The notes beneath the pieces are model-generated. The model saw only the letters and a program-made list of their open reading frames with translations, made no database searches and was not told the DNA's origin. Positions 53,689 to 62,726 of a stretch of DNA of 64,000 nucleotides are shown here, piece by piece. The translations under genes and the position numbers were made by a program. Source of the stretch: Beijerinckiaceae bacterium (GTDB taxonomy: Bacteria; Pseudomonadota; Alphaproteobacteria; Rhizobiales; Beijerinckiaceae); the NCBI GenBank assembly GCA_947454485.1, contig CANGJJ010000003.1, forward strand, positions 124,001-188,000, given 5' to 3'. Positions within the stretch are counted from its first letter, which is position 1; each line of letters opens with the position of its first letter.

Positions 53689-55188
53689 TCAGCGACCCTC
53701 GATCAGTTTACGTCCATCCTCGCGGAATTTGATCCGCGAGGCTTCGCGCGCATAGAGCATATGTCCGCCCGCATAGGTCTCAAAGATCATGCGTCCGGGC
53801 GCGCCGGTCTCAGGGATTTGGTCGAGCACCATGCGCGTTTCAAAATAGGGCGTCACAAGATCTGTGAGCCCGTGCGCAACGAGTACGCGCAGTTGCGGAT
53901 CAAGCGCCATGGCTTGGCGCAGATCGCTCACCGCCTCCGCACCACGTCCACGATCCCACTGGCGACCGGCTTGCTCATTCATGAATTGATAGCGGCCATT
54001 CTCCACCACCCAATTCAGCTTGCTGCGATACAGATCGAGCATGGCCTGCGTGATCGGCGCATGAAGGCCAAGGCGCAATTGATCTTCAGCTTGGTTGTGG
54101 GTTGAGAAGGGCGCCGGATCGAGCCCTGTGACATTGCCATCATAAAGGCTCGACACGCGCCCCTCTGTGCGGTTGATCTCGCGCGCGAAAGTCTCGACCG
54201 GAATGCGCGCGCCCAAGCGCCGCACCAAGCTTTCATCAAGACCAGTGAGGCCGCTGACGCGTTTAGCCAGACGCGCGAGAGCGTCTTTGTCATTCACCCC
54301 GCGCATGAGATCGCTCAAGAACTCACCGCGCGCATAGGCCTCCACATCTTTGAGGCTGTCACGCGTGATCGGCCCTTGACGCTCGCGCGCCACAGCCACC
54401 ATAGCTGGCAAACGCGCGACATGACCCAGCACCGAGCCAGAGGCATCAAAGCGCGCGAAGTCGAGCACGGGCGAAACGAGCACAAGACCATTGATGCCGA
54501 TGCCCTGATCATTTTGCAGCACATGCGCGATCTTGGGCGCACGGAAGCCACCATAGCTTTCGCCCAAGATGAATTTGGGCGACAATTCGCGCCCATTGGC
54601 CTGCACCCAGCGGCGAATGGTAACTGCAAGCGCATTCACATCGCCCTGTATGCTCCACAGCGATTTGCGCACCTCATCATTGCCGAGCACGCGGCTATAG
54701 CCCGTGCCTGCAGGATCAAGAAACACAAGATCGGTGAAGTCGAGCCATGTTTGCGCATTGGGCAGAAGCTCTGGCTTTGCAGAAGGACGCGCGGCGGCCA
54801 TCGTCATATCAATGCGCCAAGGGCCGAGCGTGCCAAGATTGAGCCAGCCCGATGCATAGCCCGGCCCACCATTGAAGATGAAAGTCACCGGTCTGTCGCG
54901 CGGCGCACCATCGCGCGTGAAAGCGATATAGGCCATGTCGGCATGGGGTGTGCCGTTAGTGGCATCGAACAGGCGCAGCGTGCCAGCATGGGCACTAAAT
55001 TCGAGCGTGCGGCCTTGCAGTTCAAGTTTGTGGCGTGTGGTGGAGGCGGTGGGCAGGGGCGGCAGTGCTTCGCCTGCGGGGCGGCTTGGCTGCGGCGGGC
55101 TGCGTGGGGGTGCAGCCTCTTGCGCTTGCGCGCTCACAAGGCTCAGGCTCAGACATAGGCAGGCGAGAGTTGTTTTGAAAGCGGGCAT
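53689..55188 (-). CDS. Exported serine carboxypeptidase, S10 family
   Basis: 499 residues with signal peptide (TLACLCLSLSLVSAQA) and a proline-rich linker. Oxyanion region FNGGPGYASGWLNLG, nucleophile Ser in LGESYGGFRAPKI, Asp in GLTDLVTPYF and His in YAGGHMLY complete the S10 triad. Should cleave C-terminal residues in the periplasm. Full length. Confidence 0.93.
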   Translation of the reverse strand: MPAFKTTLACLCLSLSLVSAQAQEAAPPRSPPQPSRPAGEALPPLPTASTTRHKLELQGRTLEFSAHAGTLRLFDATNGTPHADMAYIAFTRDGAPRDRPVTFIFNGGPGYASGWLNLGTLGPWRIDMTMAAARPSAKPELLPNAQTWLDFTDLVFLDPAGTGYSRVLGNDEVRKSLWSIQGDVNALAVTIRRWVQANGRELSPKFILGESYGGFRAPKIAHVLQNDQGIGINGLVLVSPVLDFARFDASGSVLGHVARLPAMVAVARERQGPITRDSLKDVEAYARGEFLSDLMRGVNDKDALARLAKRVSGLTGLDESLVRRLGARIPVETFAREINRTEGRVSSLYDGNVTGLDPAPFSTHNQAEDQLRLGLHAPITQAMLDLYRSKLNWVVENGRYQFMNEQAGRQWDRGRGAEAVSDLRQAMALDPQLRVLVAHGLTDLVTPYFETRMVLDQIPETGAPGRMIFETYAGGHMLYAREASRIKFREDGRKLIEGR

Positions 55189-55236
55189 TGCGCATCCTCC
55201 ATCAGGGGAGGATAGCGCAGCCCATCAAAAGCTGCA

Positions 55237-56664
55237 TCAGGCAGCTGCAGAGAGTTTCTTGCCCTGCGTCATCACGCGCTCAGGCGGGAACACGGCAATA
55301 ACCTGTGTGCCCTGACCAAGTTTGGAGTGAATGGCAAAGCGCCCGCCATGCAATTCCACCAAGCTCTTGGCGATGGGCAGGCCAAGGCCGGAGCCAGCCT
55401 CTTCACTCTTTTGCGCATTGGTGCCGCGCCCGAAAGAGGAGAGAACCAGCGGAATCTCATCAGCTGGAATACCCGGTCCATTGTCGCGCACGCTCAAATA
55501 AGCGCCGCCATTGGCGGTCCAACCGACGCACAATTCAATGCGCCCGCCAGCAGGGGTGAATTTGATCGCATTGCTGAGCAGGTTCAGCGTCACCTGACGC
55601 AAGGCGCGCCCATCTGCCCACAGGCCGGGCAATGTCGGCTCAATCGCAGTGATGATTGTCTGCTCGCGCTCGTTGGCGCGCAGCTCCATCAAATGCTGGC
55701 ACTCTTGCGCCACCGTGCCAAGCATGACCGTTTCTTCCTGCAGGTCATAACGGCCAGCCTCAACACGCGACAGATCAAGGATCTCATTGATGAGCGTCAA
55801 AAGATGCGAGCCGCTGGCATGAATGTCATTGCAATAATCTTTGTAGGCTTTGACGACATGCGCGCCATAAAGCTCATTCTTCATGACTTCCGAGAAGCCC
55901 AGAATGGCATTGAGCGGTGTGCGCAATTCATGGCTCATTGTGGCAAGGAAGCGTGATTTGGCAAGGCTGGCTTCTTCGGCCAGACGGCGCGCTTCATTGG
56001 CGCGTTCAAAGGCACGCTGCAATTCGCCCTGCAGGCTTTGTTGATCGGCCTGCGCGCTGAAGGTCTCTTCCATCGCCGCGCGCTGCTGGCTGGCAAAGAG
56101 CGCAAGGCAGAGATAGGCGCATAGCAACACAGCGGTCAGGGGCAAACCCTCTGCGCCCTGCGCCTTGATGAGAAAGCCCGCCATGGCGAGTGTCGCAGGT
56201 GCGAGCGTTGCGTGAAAGGCGATGGGCAGGGCAATCGCATGCAGGCTGATGAGGCAGGTCAGCATCAACAATGTGCCGACAAGGAATGTATGCGCGACAG
56301 TGCTCATCTGCACGGGCAGCAGCAACAGGCCTGCGAGCAGCAAGGACTGCAGCGCGCCAATGCTCGCCAGACGCAGGGTCCACAGATTGGCATCGCTGCC
56401 GGGCTCAGCCAAGACGCGCCTTGCGCTGCGTTGCATGAGATAGAGGCTGCCGATGACGAGCGAGAGCCAAGCCAGCACATCAAGCGCGGGCGCATAGAAC
56501 AGGGCGAGCACGGCGCTCGACAGGCACAGGGTCAGGCCAACGCCAGCGCCTTTGAGCTGGCTGATGCAAAACAAACGCAAGAGGGTCGCCTGCGCCAGCG
56601 GGGGGCGCAATGCGGCGGGAGTGGCTGAATTGGCCCAACCCGCGTCCTCGGTGACTTGGCTCAT
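55237..56664 (-). CDS. Membrane sensor histidine kinase, PleC/DivJ-like core
   Basis: 475 residues. About six membrane helices in the first 200 residues and no periplasmic domain, then a coiled coil (ERANEARRLAEEASLAKSR) and the kinase core: TMSHELRTPLNAILGFSEVM, NAIKFTPAGGRI, DNGPGIPADE, GSGLGLPIAKSL. The continuation after the His box (KNELYGAHVVKAYKDY) resembles kinases acting on DivK. No response regulator adjacent. ATG 56664 is preferred over 56688. Confidence 0.9.
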   Translation of the reverse strand: MSQVTEDAGWANSATPAALRPPLAQATLLRLFCISQLKGAGVGLTLCLSSAVLALFYAPALDVLAWLSLVIGSLYLMQRSARRVLAEPGSDANLWTLRLASIGALQSLLLAGLLLLPVQMSTVAHTFLVGTLLMLTCLISLHAIALPIAFHATLAPATLAMAGFLIKAQGAEGLPLTAVLLCAYLCLALFASQQRAAMEETFSAQADQQSLQGELQRAFERANEARRLAEEASLAKSRFLATMSHELRTPLNAILGFSEVMKNELYGAHVVKAYKDYCNDIHASGSHLLTLINEILDLSRVEAGRYDLQEETVMLGTVAQECQHLMELRANEREQTIITAIEPTLPGLWADGRALRQVTLNLLSNAIKFTPAGGRIELCVGWTANGGAYLSVRDNGPGIPADEIPLVLSSFGRGTNAQKSEEAGSGLGLPIAKSLVELHGGRFAIHSKLGQGTQVIAVFPPERVMTQGKKLSAAA

Positions 56665-56836
56665 GTGGAACTCGCCTGACGCACGCAATACACTGTTGCC
56701 GCCACCATGCGCCCCAAAAACTTAACGCCCGCCTCACGAACGTGGTTGAAGCGCGTTAACGCACAGCTGCCGCCTTGTGCGCGGGCGTGGCTTGGTGGAA
56801 AGTCGCCCCACTGAGCTGGAGCTGGAGGACGTCAGG

Positions 56837-57703
56837 ATGGCAAAAGTCGCATTCATCGGTCTGGGCGTGATGGGCTTTCCCATGGCCCGCCATCTCAAGG
56901 CCAAGGGCGGCCATGAGGTGACGGTCTATAACCGCACTTTCACCAAGGCGCAGGACTGGGCCAAGACCCATGGCGGCACAGCTATGCGCACCCCGCGCGA
57001 GGCCGCGCAGGGGCAGGACTTCGTCTTTGCGTGCGTCGGCAATGATGATGATTTGCGACAGGTGACACTTGGCGCGGATGGCGCTTTTGCGGGCATGGCC
57101 AAAGGCGCGGTCTTTATCGACCATACGACGGCCTCTGCCGATGTGGCGCGCGAACTTTATGCAGCCGCCAAAGCGGCGGGCTTTGGCTTCATTGATGCGC
57201 CGGTCTCAGGCGGGCAAGCGGGTGCTGAAAATGGCGCGCTGACCGTCATGTGCGGCGGTGATGGCGATGTCTATGCCAAGGCGGAACCGGTGATCGGTGC
57301 TTTTGCGCGCGCCTGCCGTCTGATGGGGCCTGCAGGCAGCGGACAACTCACCAAAATGGTCAATCAAATCTGCATCGGTGGTTTGGTGCAGGCTTTGTCG
57401 GAGGGCATTCATTTTGCCCAAAAGGCGGGGCTTGATGTGGATGGCGTGATCGAGGTCATTTCCAAAGGCGCAGCGCAGAGCTGGCAGATGGAAAATCGGT
57501 TCGCCACAATGAATGAAGGCAAGTTTGATTTTGGCTTTGCGGTGGATTGGATGCGCAAGGATCTGTCGATCTGCCTGTCCGAGGCGCGTCGCAATGGCGC
57601 GCAATTGCCGGTCACAGCTTTGGTCGATCAATTCTATGCCGAAGTGCAACGCCAAGGCGGTGCGCGCTGGGATACATCGAGCTTGATCGCGCGACTGAAA
57701 TAA
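56837..57703 (+). CDS. 3-hydroxyisobutyrate dehydrogenase-like NAD(P) oxidoreductase
   Basis: 288 residues of the beta-hydroxyacid dehydrogenase family. Rossmann motif AFIGLGVMGFPMARHLKAKG, substrate loop FIDAPVSGGQAGAENG, catalytic Lys in GSGQLTKMVNQI and the helix motif FAVDWMRKDLSICLSEA. GGAGGAC precedes ATG 56837. Substrate could be 3-hydroxyisobutyrate, tartronate semialdehyde or similar. Confidence 0.93.
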   Translation: MAKVAFIGLGVMGFPMARHLKAKGGHEVTVYNRTFTKAQDWAKTHGGTAMRTPREAAQGQDFVFACVGNDDDLRQVTLGADGAFAGMAKGAVFIDHTTASADVARELYAAAKAAGFGFIDAPVSGGQAGAENGALTVMCGGDGDVYAKAEPVIGAFARACRLMGPAGSGQLTKMVNQICIGGLVQALSEGIHFAQKAGLDVDGVIEVISKGAAQSWQMENRFATMNEGKFDFGFAVDWMRKDLSICLSEARRNGAQLPVTALVDQFYAEVQRQGGARWDTSSLIARLK

Positions 57704-57723
57704 TCGCGCTTCCTGCATAAATG

Positions 57724-57753
57724 AAAACGCGGCCCCTGGAGGCCGCGTTTTTT
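57724..57753. terminator. Bidirectional intrinsic terminator
   Basis: AAAACGCGGCC (57724-57734), loop CCTGGA, GGCCGCGTTTT (57741-57751) with TT after it: an 11-bp perfect stem with A and T runs on either side, between the dehydrogenase gene and the convergent caspase-like gene. It can serve both. Confidence 0.88.
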
Positions 57754-57759
57754 ATGGGT

Positions 57760-60273
57760 TCAGCATTTGGGCTGGTTGGGTCCACCGCAAGCGCGCTTGG
57801 GCTGTTGCGGGGGCGGGGCTGCCGGGCGCGCGGCTTGCGGCGGCGGGCTCGGACGCTGCATCTGAGGCTGCGGCTGCGGGCGCTGCATCTGCTGTTGTGG
57901 CTGTGGACGCTGCATTTGCGGCTGAGGCTGGGGCTGCGGACGCTGCATCTGAGGCTGCGGCTGCGGGCGCTGCTGAACCTGTGGCGGCTGATAGGCAGGC
58001 CGCGCGGGCGCAGATGGCGTCACGCTGGGCGCGCTGCGTTGTTGGGGTGCAGCCTGAGGCGGCACATAACGCGGCGCTGTATTGGGCGCAAAACGCTGCT
58101 GTTGTGCAGGCGTTGGTGTCGACACCATCGGCCTTTCATTGGGCGTCTGCACATTGCCGGCGGGCGCATTGAGATTGCGACCAGCCGGCAGCGTGGTGCG
58201 CGGCGGCTCGAAGCGATCCCCTGGTCGGGTTGGAGCGATATCGGGCTTGCGCACTTCACCCGGTGCCAGACGCGCCCCACCTGTCGGGGGCTGTGTCGGT
58301 GTGGGGCTTGGTGCGGTGGGCGCGACAAGGCCGCGCGTATTGGGCAAGGCCGAGCCAGAGGGCAAAGCTGAGCCAGAGGGCAAGGCGTTGCTCCCTTGCG
58401 GCGGCCTGCCGGTCATGGGCTGGATAGGCGGCTGACCGGGTTGCTGACCCGGTTGCGGAGCCAGTCGCTGGCCTGGTGCGGGGGCGCCCTTTTGCAGATC
58501 GCCTGTTGCATTGGGCACGGGACGCTGGCCTGTGGGCGCGATCGCGGGGGCAATGCTGGGTGCGGGGACGGAGGGCGCGACAGACGGTGCCACGCGCGAG
58601 ACGGGCGCCTGCACCTGCGTTTGCGGCAAGCCTTGCTGATTGACGATCTGGTTCAACGGGCGCGGCGGCGTTGCGGTGGGCGGCGGCACGACAGCTGTGC
58701 GTGTGGTCGGCGCGCTGTTGAAGGTTGTGACACCGCCGGGGGGCTGCGGCGGGGGCGTGAAGCCCTGACGCTGCGTCCAGCTGGGACGGCGATTGGCGAT
58801 GATCGCGCCAGCCGCGATACCGGCGGCCAAAGCTGCGGGAATTGCCACATAAGGATTGATGCCGGGCCGACGCTCATAGATGGGCGGGGCGACGACATAG
58901 GCTGGCGGCGACCACCAGGGCGGCGGGGGCGCAGCAGCGGGCAGCGGCAGGAAATAAGCCGAATCATAGACTTCATAGGCAGGTGGCGGCGGGGGGCGAT
59001 ACCAGACCGGCGGCGGCGGCAGGAAGTAAACCGGCGGCGGTGGTGCGGCATAGGTCTCGATATAGACGGGGCTTGGACTGTCGAAATAAACCAGCTCATC
59101 GGGCGGCGGGGGTGCCACATCATAAGCATAGGCAGAATAGCTTGGCGGGGGCTGCAGGGGTGCAGCCAGACGCGACAGGCGGCGGCGCGCATCGCCCGCA
59201 TGAGGGCCATGGGGATAGCGCTCGAGATAAGACCAATAGGCTTGCGCGGAATTGGCATTGACCGTGCGCGACCATGTGATCGCTTCACGGCGCGCTGCCA
59301 GAATGCCACGCGCATTTTTGGCAAAGGGGCTGTCAGGATAAAGCGTGATGAACTCTTCGTAAGCTGCGACCGTGTCGCGGTCGAGCGCGGCCGAATAGGC
59401 CTCCTCGGCGCTAAAATCACGCATCGGGCGCGAGCGGGCATTGTGAATTTCGCGCAGATCAAAAGCAGCCGCAGGCGCATCAGGCGCACGCTCCACCAAG
59501 GTCAGTTGATCTGACAGGCGGCTGGCGTTCCACGGCAATTGCGCGCCTTGTGAGAGTTCGGCGGTGCGGGTGCGCACACGCGCAAACACATCATTCACCG
59601 GCATGCCCGCCAGACGCAGCACTTCAGATAGTGCCTGCGCATAGGGGCCATAATCGCCCTGCGGCAGGGGCGCATACATGCCCGGCGCGGTGTTGAAGCT
59701 CAGCAGCATATTGGCGTCAGGCTCCATCAGCGACAGGCCGGGCGCGATGGGCTGGCCCTGTTTGCCGAAGGGGCTGTCATAGGCAAGATCGAACATGACC
59801 ATATGGCCGCGCCCCGGCAGTGAGCCCAAGGCACGTGTCAGGTCAGACAGGCGTACAGCATTGAGGGCGACATCTGTCTCGCGCTGCACCTGCGAATGGG
59901 GCGGCACAAGATAGTTCTCGCCCTCCACCTGCATTCCATAGCCAGAAATGTAAACGGCGGTTACGGCGCTGGGGCCAGCGGCCTCCACCTTGTGCACGAA
60001 TTCCCGGAAGGAGGCGCGCAGCGTGTCTTGGTCAAGATTGCGCGCACCTGTGATGTCAAAGCCCGCGCTGCGGAAGGTCTCCGCCATCAGGCCTGCATCA
60101 TTGGCGGCTGTCTTCAGCGGTGCGCCTTCATAGTCATCATTGCCGATGACAAAAGCAAAGCGAGCCTCCATTTGAGATGGAGCAGCAGGTTGGGCTAGCG
60201 CAGGCGCGGTTGTCTGAAGGACAAGTGAAAAAACCGAAAGGAAAGAGAATGCGTATTGAATCGAACGCCACAT
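57760..60273 (-). CDS. Exported caspase-fold (C14) pseudoprotease with Pro/Gln-rich tail
   Basis: 837 residues from ATG 60273 (GGGTGG 6 nt upstream). Signal peptide (FSVFSLVLQTTAPALAQ-like), then a caspase/orthocaspase fold at about 35-270: FAFVIGNDDYEG, LKTAANDAGLMAETFRSAGF. The catalytic His motif SGHG reads SGYGMQ, and the DACR-x-NPF motif reads DLAYDSPF, so His is Tyr and Cys is Ala. GENYLVP and a repeat region with TPR-like YEEFITLYPDSPFAKNARG follow, then about 450 residues rich in Pro, Gln and Ala, ending in QPQPQMQRP repeats and a Cys. It likely acts as a non-enzymatic scaffold in the periplasm or envelope. Confidence 0.88.
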   Translation of the reverse strand: MWRSIQYAFSFLSVFSLVLQTTAPALAQPAAPSQMEARFAFVIGNDDYEGAPLKTAANDAGLMAETFRSAGFDITGARNLDQDTLRASFREFVHKVEAAGPSAVTAVYISGYGMQVEGENYLVPPHSQVQRETDVALNAVRLSDLTRALGSLPGRGHMVMFDLAYDSPFGKQGQPIAPGLSLMEPDANMLLSFNTAPGMYAPLPQGDYGPYAQALSEVLRLAGMPVNDVFARVRTRTAELSQGAQLPWNASRLSDQLTLVERAPDAPAAAFDLREIHNARSRPMRDFSAEEAYSAALDRDTVAAYEEFITLYPDSPFAKNARGILAARREAITWSRTVNANSAQAYWSYLERYPHGPHAGDARRRLSRLAAPLQPPPSYSAYAYDVAPPPPDELVYFDSPSPVYIETYAAPPPPVYFLPPPPVWYRPPPPPAYEVYDSAYFLPLPAAAPPPPWWSPPAYVVAPPIYERRPGINPYVAIPAALAAGIAAGAIIANRRPSWTQRQGFTPPPQPPGGVTTFNSAPTTRTAVVPPPTATPPRPLNQIVNQQGLPQTQVQAPVSRVAPSVAPSVPAPSIAPAIAPTGQRPVPNATGDLQKGAPAPGQRLAPQPGQQPGQPPIQPMTGRPPQGSNALPSGSALPSGSALPNTRGLVAPTAPSPTPTQPPTGGARLAPGEVRKPDIAPTRPGDRFEPPRTTLPAGRNLNAPAGNVQTPNERPMVSTPTPAQQQRFAPNTAPRYVPPQAAPQQRSAPSVTPSAPARPAYQPPQVQQRPQPQPQMQRPQPQPQPQMQRPQPQQQMQRPQPQPQMQRPSPPPQAARPAAPPPQQPKRACGGPNQPKC
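57851..57974 (-). repeat. Tandem repeats encoding a Met-Gln-Arg-Pro-Gln tail
   Basis: Near-identical units at 57851-57885 and 57938-57972 (35 identical bases, starting GGACGCTGCATCTGAGGCTG) with a degenerate copy from 57905. They code for the QPQPQMQRP repeats at the end of the caspase-fold protein. A likely site of slippage and length variation. Confidence 0.75.
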
Positions 60274-60365
60274 TGCGCACCACCCATGTTGAATCTCATT
60301 ATCAAAACACAACTTTGTGTCTGAACATAGGCTGAACGCTCACAAAGCGGATGAAACTAGACGAT

Positions 60366-60398
60366 TTGCGCAAGGGCTTTGACGCTGCTATTGCGCAA
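60366..60398. promoter_or_regulatory. Two TTGCGCAA palindromes upstream of mrp
   Basis: The 8-bp palindrome TTGCGCAA occurs at 60366-60373 and 60391-60398, 25 bp centre to centre, in the divergent region between the caspase-like gene and the mrp gene. A -35-like TTGACG lies between them at 60379. May be a paired operator. Confidence 0.3.
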
Positions 60399-60418
60399 CG
60401 GATCTCAAAGAGGCGCCT

Positions 60419-61516
60419 ATGATCACCGAAAAAGAAGCCCTGTCAGCACTTTCCGCCGTTACCGGACCTGACGGCAAGGCCCCCCTTCCGCAGTCGGGCG
60501 CGATTTCTGGTCTGACGATTGTGGGTGGAAAAATCTATCTCTCCATCGAGATCGATCCCACCGCCTCCATGCAGATGGAGCCGATGCGCGCCAAGGCAGA
60601 GCAAATGCTCAAAGCGCTCCCCGGTGTGAGTGGCGCGACCGTGACGCTCACCTCCGCCCGCGCGCAGGCCAAGGCTGCGCCAAGCCCGTCAGTCGCCCCA
60701 AATCCGGCAGGTGGTAAGCAGGCTGAGATCCCTGGCGTCAAACGCATCATCGCTGTTGCCTCCGGCAAGGGCGGCGTTGGCAAATCCACCACATCGGCCA
60801 ATCTGGCGCTCGCCCTTGCACAGCGCGGTTGGAAGGTGGGCATTCTGGATGCCGATATTTACGGCCCCTCCATGCCGCGCCTGTTTGGTCTGCGTGGCAA
60901 ACCGCAATCTGATGGCCGCAAGATTTATCCGATGGAGGCCTATGGCATCAAAGTGATGTCGATCGGCTTTCTCGTGGATGATGACACTGCGATGATCTGG
61001 CGTGGCCCGATGGTGCAATCAGCACTCACCCAGATGATGCGCGAAGTTGTATGGGGCGATCTTGATTGTCTTGTCGTTGATATGCCCCCCGGCACTGGCG
61101 ATGCGCAATTGACCATGGCGCAAGCGGTTCCGCTGGCAGGTGCTGTCATTGTCTCAACGCCGCAAGATCTCGCGCTGATTGATGCGCGTCGTGCGGTCGC
61201 GATGTTCCGCAAGGTCAATATTCCCATTCTCGGCGTGCTCGAAAATATGAGCTACTTCTTGTGCCCGCATTGCGGCGAGCGGTCTGATGTTTTTGCCCAT
61301 GGTGGTGCACGCCATGAGGCCGAGCGTTTGGGCGTTCCCTTTTTGGGCGATGTGCCATTGCATATGGCGATCCGCGAAAATTCTGATGCAGGTCGTCCGG
61401 TGGTTGCGGTGGATCCGCAAGGCGCTCATGCCAAGATTTACGGCGCTCTTGCGGCAGGTGTGCAAGCAAGCCTTGAGCAGGAGAAGCGCGCTTTTCCGAA
61501 GATTATTGTGGAATAG
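60419..61516 (+). CDS. apbC: Iron-sulfur cluster carrier Mrp/ApbC
   Basis: 365 residues. N-terminal MIP18 (DUF59) domain (ITEKEALSALSAVTGPDG, VVGG-like LTIVGGKIYLSIEI) linked by an Ala/Pro stretch to a P-loop ATPase: AVASGKGGVGKSTTSANLAL, LDADIYGPSMPRLFGL, DMPPGTGDAQLT. The CxxC that holds the cluster is in FLCPHCGERSDVF. Assembles and transfers Fe-S clusters in the cytoplasm. Confidence 0.96.
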   Translation: MITEKEALSALSAVTGPDGKAPLPQSGAISGLTIVGGKIYLSIEIDPTASMQMEPMRAKAEQMLKALPGVSGATVTLTSARAQAKAAPSPSVAPNPAGGKQAEIPGVKRIIAVASGKGGVGKSTTSANLALALAQRGWKVGILDADIYGPSMPRLFGLRGKPQSDGRKIYPMEAYGIKVMSIGFLVDDDTAMIWRGPMVQSALTQMMREVVWGDLDCLVVDMPPGTGDAQLTMAQAVPLAGAVIVSTPQDLALIDARRAVAMFRKVNIPILGVLENMSYFLCPHCGERSDVFAHGGARHEAERLGVPFLGDVPLHMAIRENSDAGRPVVAVDPQGAHAKIYGALAAGVQASLEQEKRAFPKIIVE

Positions 61517-61588
61517 GCTCCCGTATACTGTAACCTTCTGTCACGATGACGGTTTACCGCAGGCGTATCTTTGCGGTTTGGAGCCTTT

Positions 61589-62671
61589 ATGAAACGTCGG
61601 GACTTTCTTGCAGGCGCAGGTCTTGCGGGCGTGACAGAAATTGCCACGCCTGCCCTTGCTCAAACCTCGCCGACGATCAGGTGGACCCTCACCACCAGCT
61701 TTCCCGACTATTTGCAGGTGATCGCATCCGGCGCACAGGCTTTCGTGCAAGCCGTGCGTGATATGAGCGACGGGCGTTTCATCATCGAGATCCACCCCGC
61801 AGGCACTCTTGCCAAGCCGCTTGATGTGTTGGATGCGGTGCGCGATGGGCGCGCCGAAATAGCTCAGACCGCGCTTCACTATCATTGGGGTCTGCAACCG
61901 GCATTGGTCTTTGCCACCGGCGCACCCTTTGGCATGAATGCGCGCGAGCAAAATGCCTTCTTCCGTTTTGGCGGTAATGATCTCATCAATGAGCTTCTGG
62001 TCGATCACAAGCTGATCGCTTTTCCCGCTGGCAATACGGGCTGCCAGATGGGCGGCTGGTTCACGCGTGAATTGCGCTCGGCCTCTGATCTGCGAGGGCT
62101 GCGCTGGCGCCTACCCGGTCTCACCGGCAAGATGCTCACGCGTGTGGGTGTTGTGCCAACGGCCTCTTCGCGCTCGCAGGTCGCGGCTGATTTGGGCGCG
62201 GGTGCGATTGAGGCTGCCGCCTGGGTCTCGCCTGTTGATGATGAGGCACTCTCGCTCTGGCGCGTGGCGCCTTACTATTATTATCCGGGCTGGTGGCAGG
62301 GCAGTATGGCGATGCATCTCGTCTTCGCCTTGGACAAATGGAACGCCCTGCCCAAACAGTACCAAGCCATTTTGCGCGCAGCCTCTGATGTCGCCAATAG
62401 CGATGTGTTGGCGCGTTATGATGCGCTCAATCCCCAAGCCGTGCGCCGGATCGTTGAGGCGGGTGCGAAATTGCGTCCCTTTCCGCAAGAAGTGCTGGAA
62501 GCCTGTTGGCAGGCGGCCCAAGCTGAATATCGCGAGATGTGCGAGGCTGACCCTGTCTTTCAGCGTGTCCATGACGCCTATATGAGCTTCCGCAATGATC
62601 AATATTTGTGGTGGCAGGTGGCTGAATATCCCTTCGACAATTTCGCCATTCGTCAGCGCTCCAAGGGCTGA
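61589..62671 (+). CDS. TRAP transporter substrate-binding protein, DctP/TakP-like, Tat signal
   Basis: 360 residues. Twin-arginine signal MKRRDFLAGAGLAG, then the DctP fold: IRWTLTTSFPDYLQVI, IEIHPAGTLAKPLDVLDAVR, GCQMGGWFTRELRSASDLRG and the conserved Arg region LRWRLPGLTGKML. Resembles the alpha-keto acid/mannitol-type TRAP binding proteins. No DctQ or DctM gene is in the window. GGAG lies 6 nt upstream. Confidence 0.92.
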   Translation: MKRRDFLAGAGLAGVTEIATPALAQTSPTIRWTLTTSFPDYLQVIASGAQAFVQAVRDMSDGRFIIEIHPAGTLAKPLDVLDAVRDGRAEIAQTALHYHWGLQPALVFATGAPFGMNAREQNAFFRFGGNDLINELLVDHKLIAFPAGNTGCQMGGWFTRELRSASDLRGLRWRLPGLTGKMLTRVGVVPTASSRSQVAADLGAGAIEAAAWVSPVDDEALSLWRVAPYYYYPGWWQGSMAMHLVFALDKWNALPKQYQAILRAASDVANSDVLARYDALNPQAVRRIVEAGAKLRPFPQEVLEACWQAAQAEYREMCEADPVFQRVHDAYMSFRNDQYLWWQVAEYPFDNFAIRQRSKG

Positions 62672-62726
62672 GAGACTTTGCCTTGGAGCTGATCTCCCGC
62701 TACCTTGAGCAAAAGGGGACGGGACC

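Noticed and set aside
57851-57974. Repeats considered as a CRISPR array
   Set aside because: Units are contiguous coding repeats for a Gln/Pro tail with no unique spacers and no cas genes.
58396-59514. Long plus-strand frame (372 codons) across the caspase-like gene
   Set aside because: Composition is Arg/Gly-rich without domains; it is the complement of a Pro-rich coding region with high-GC codon ends.
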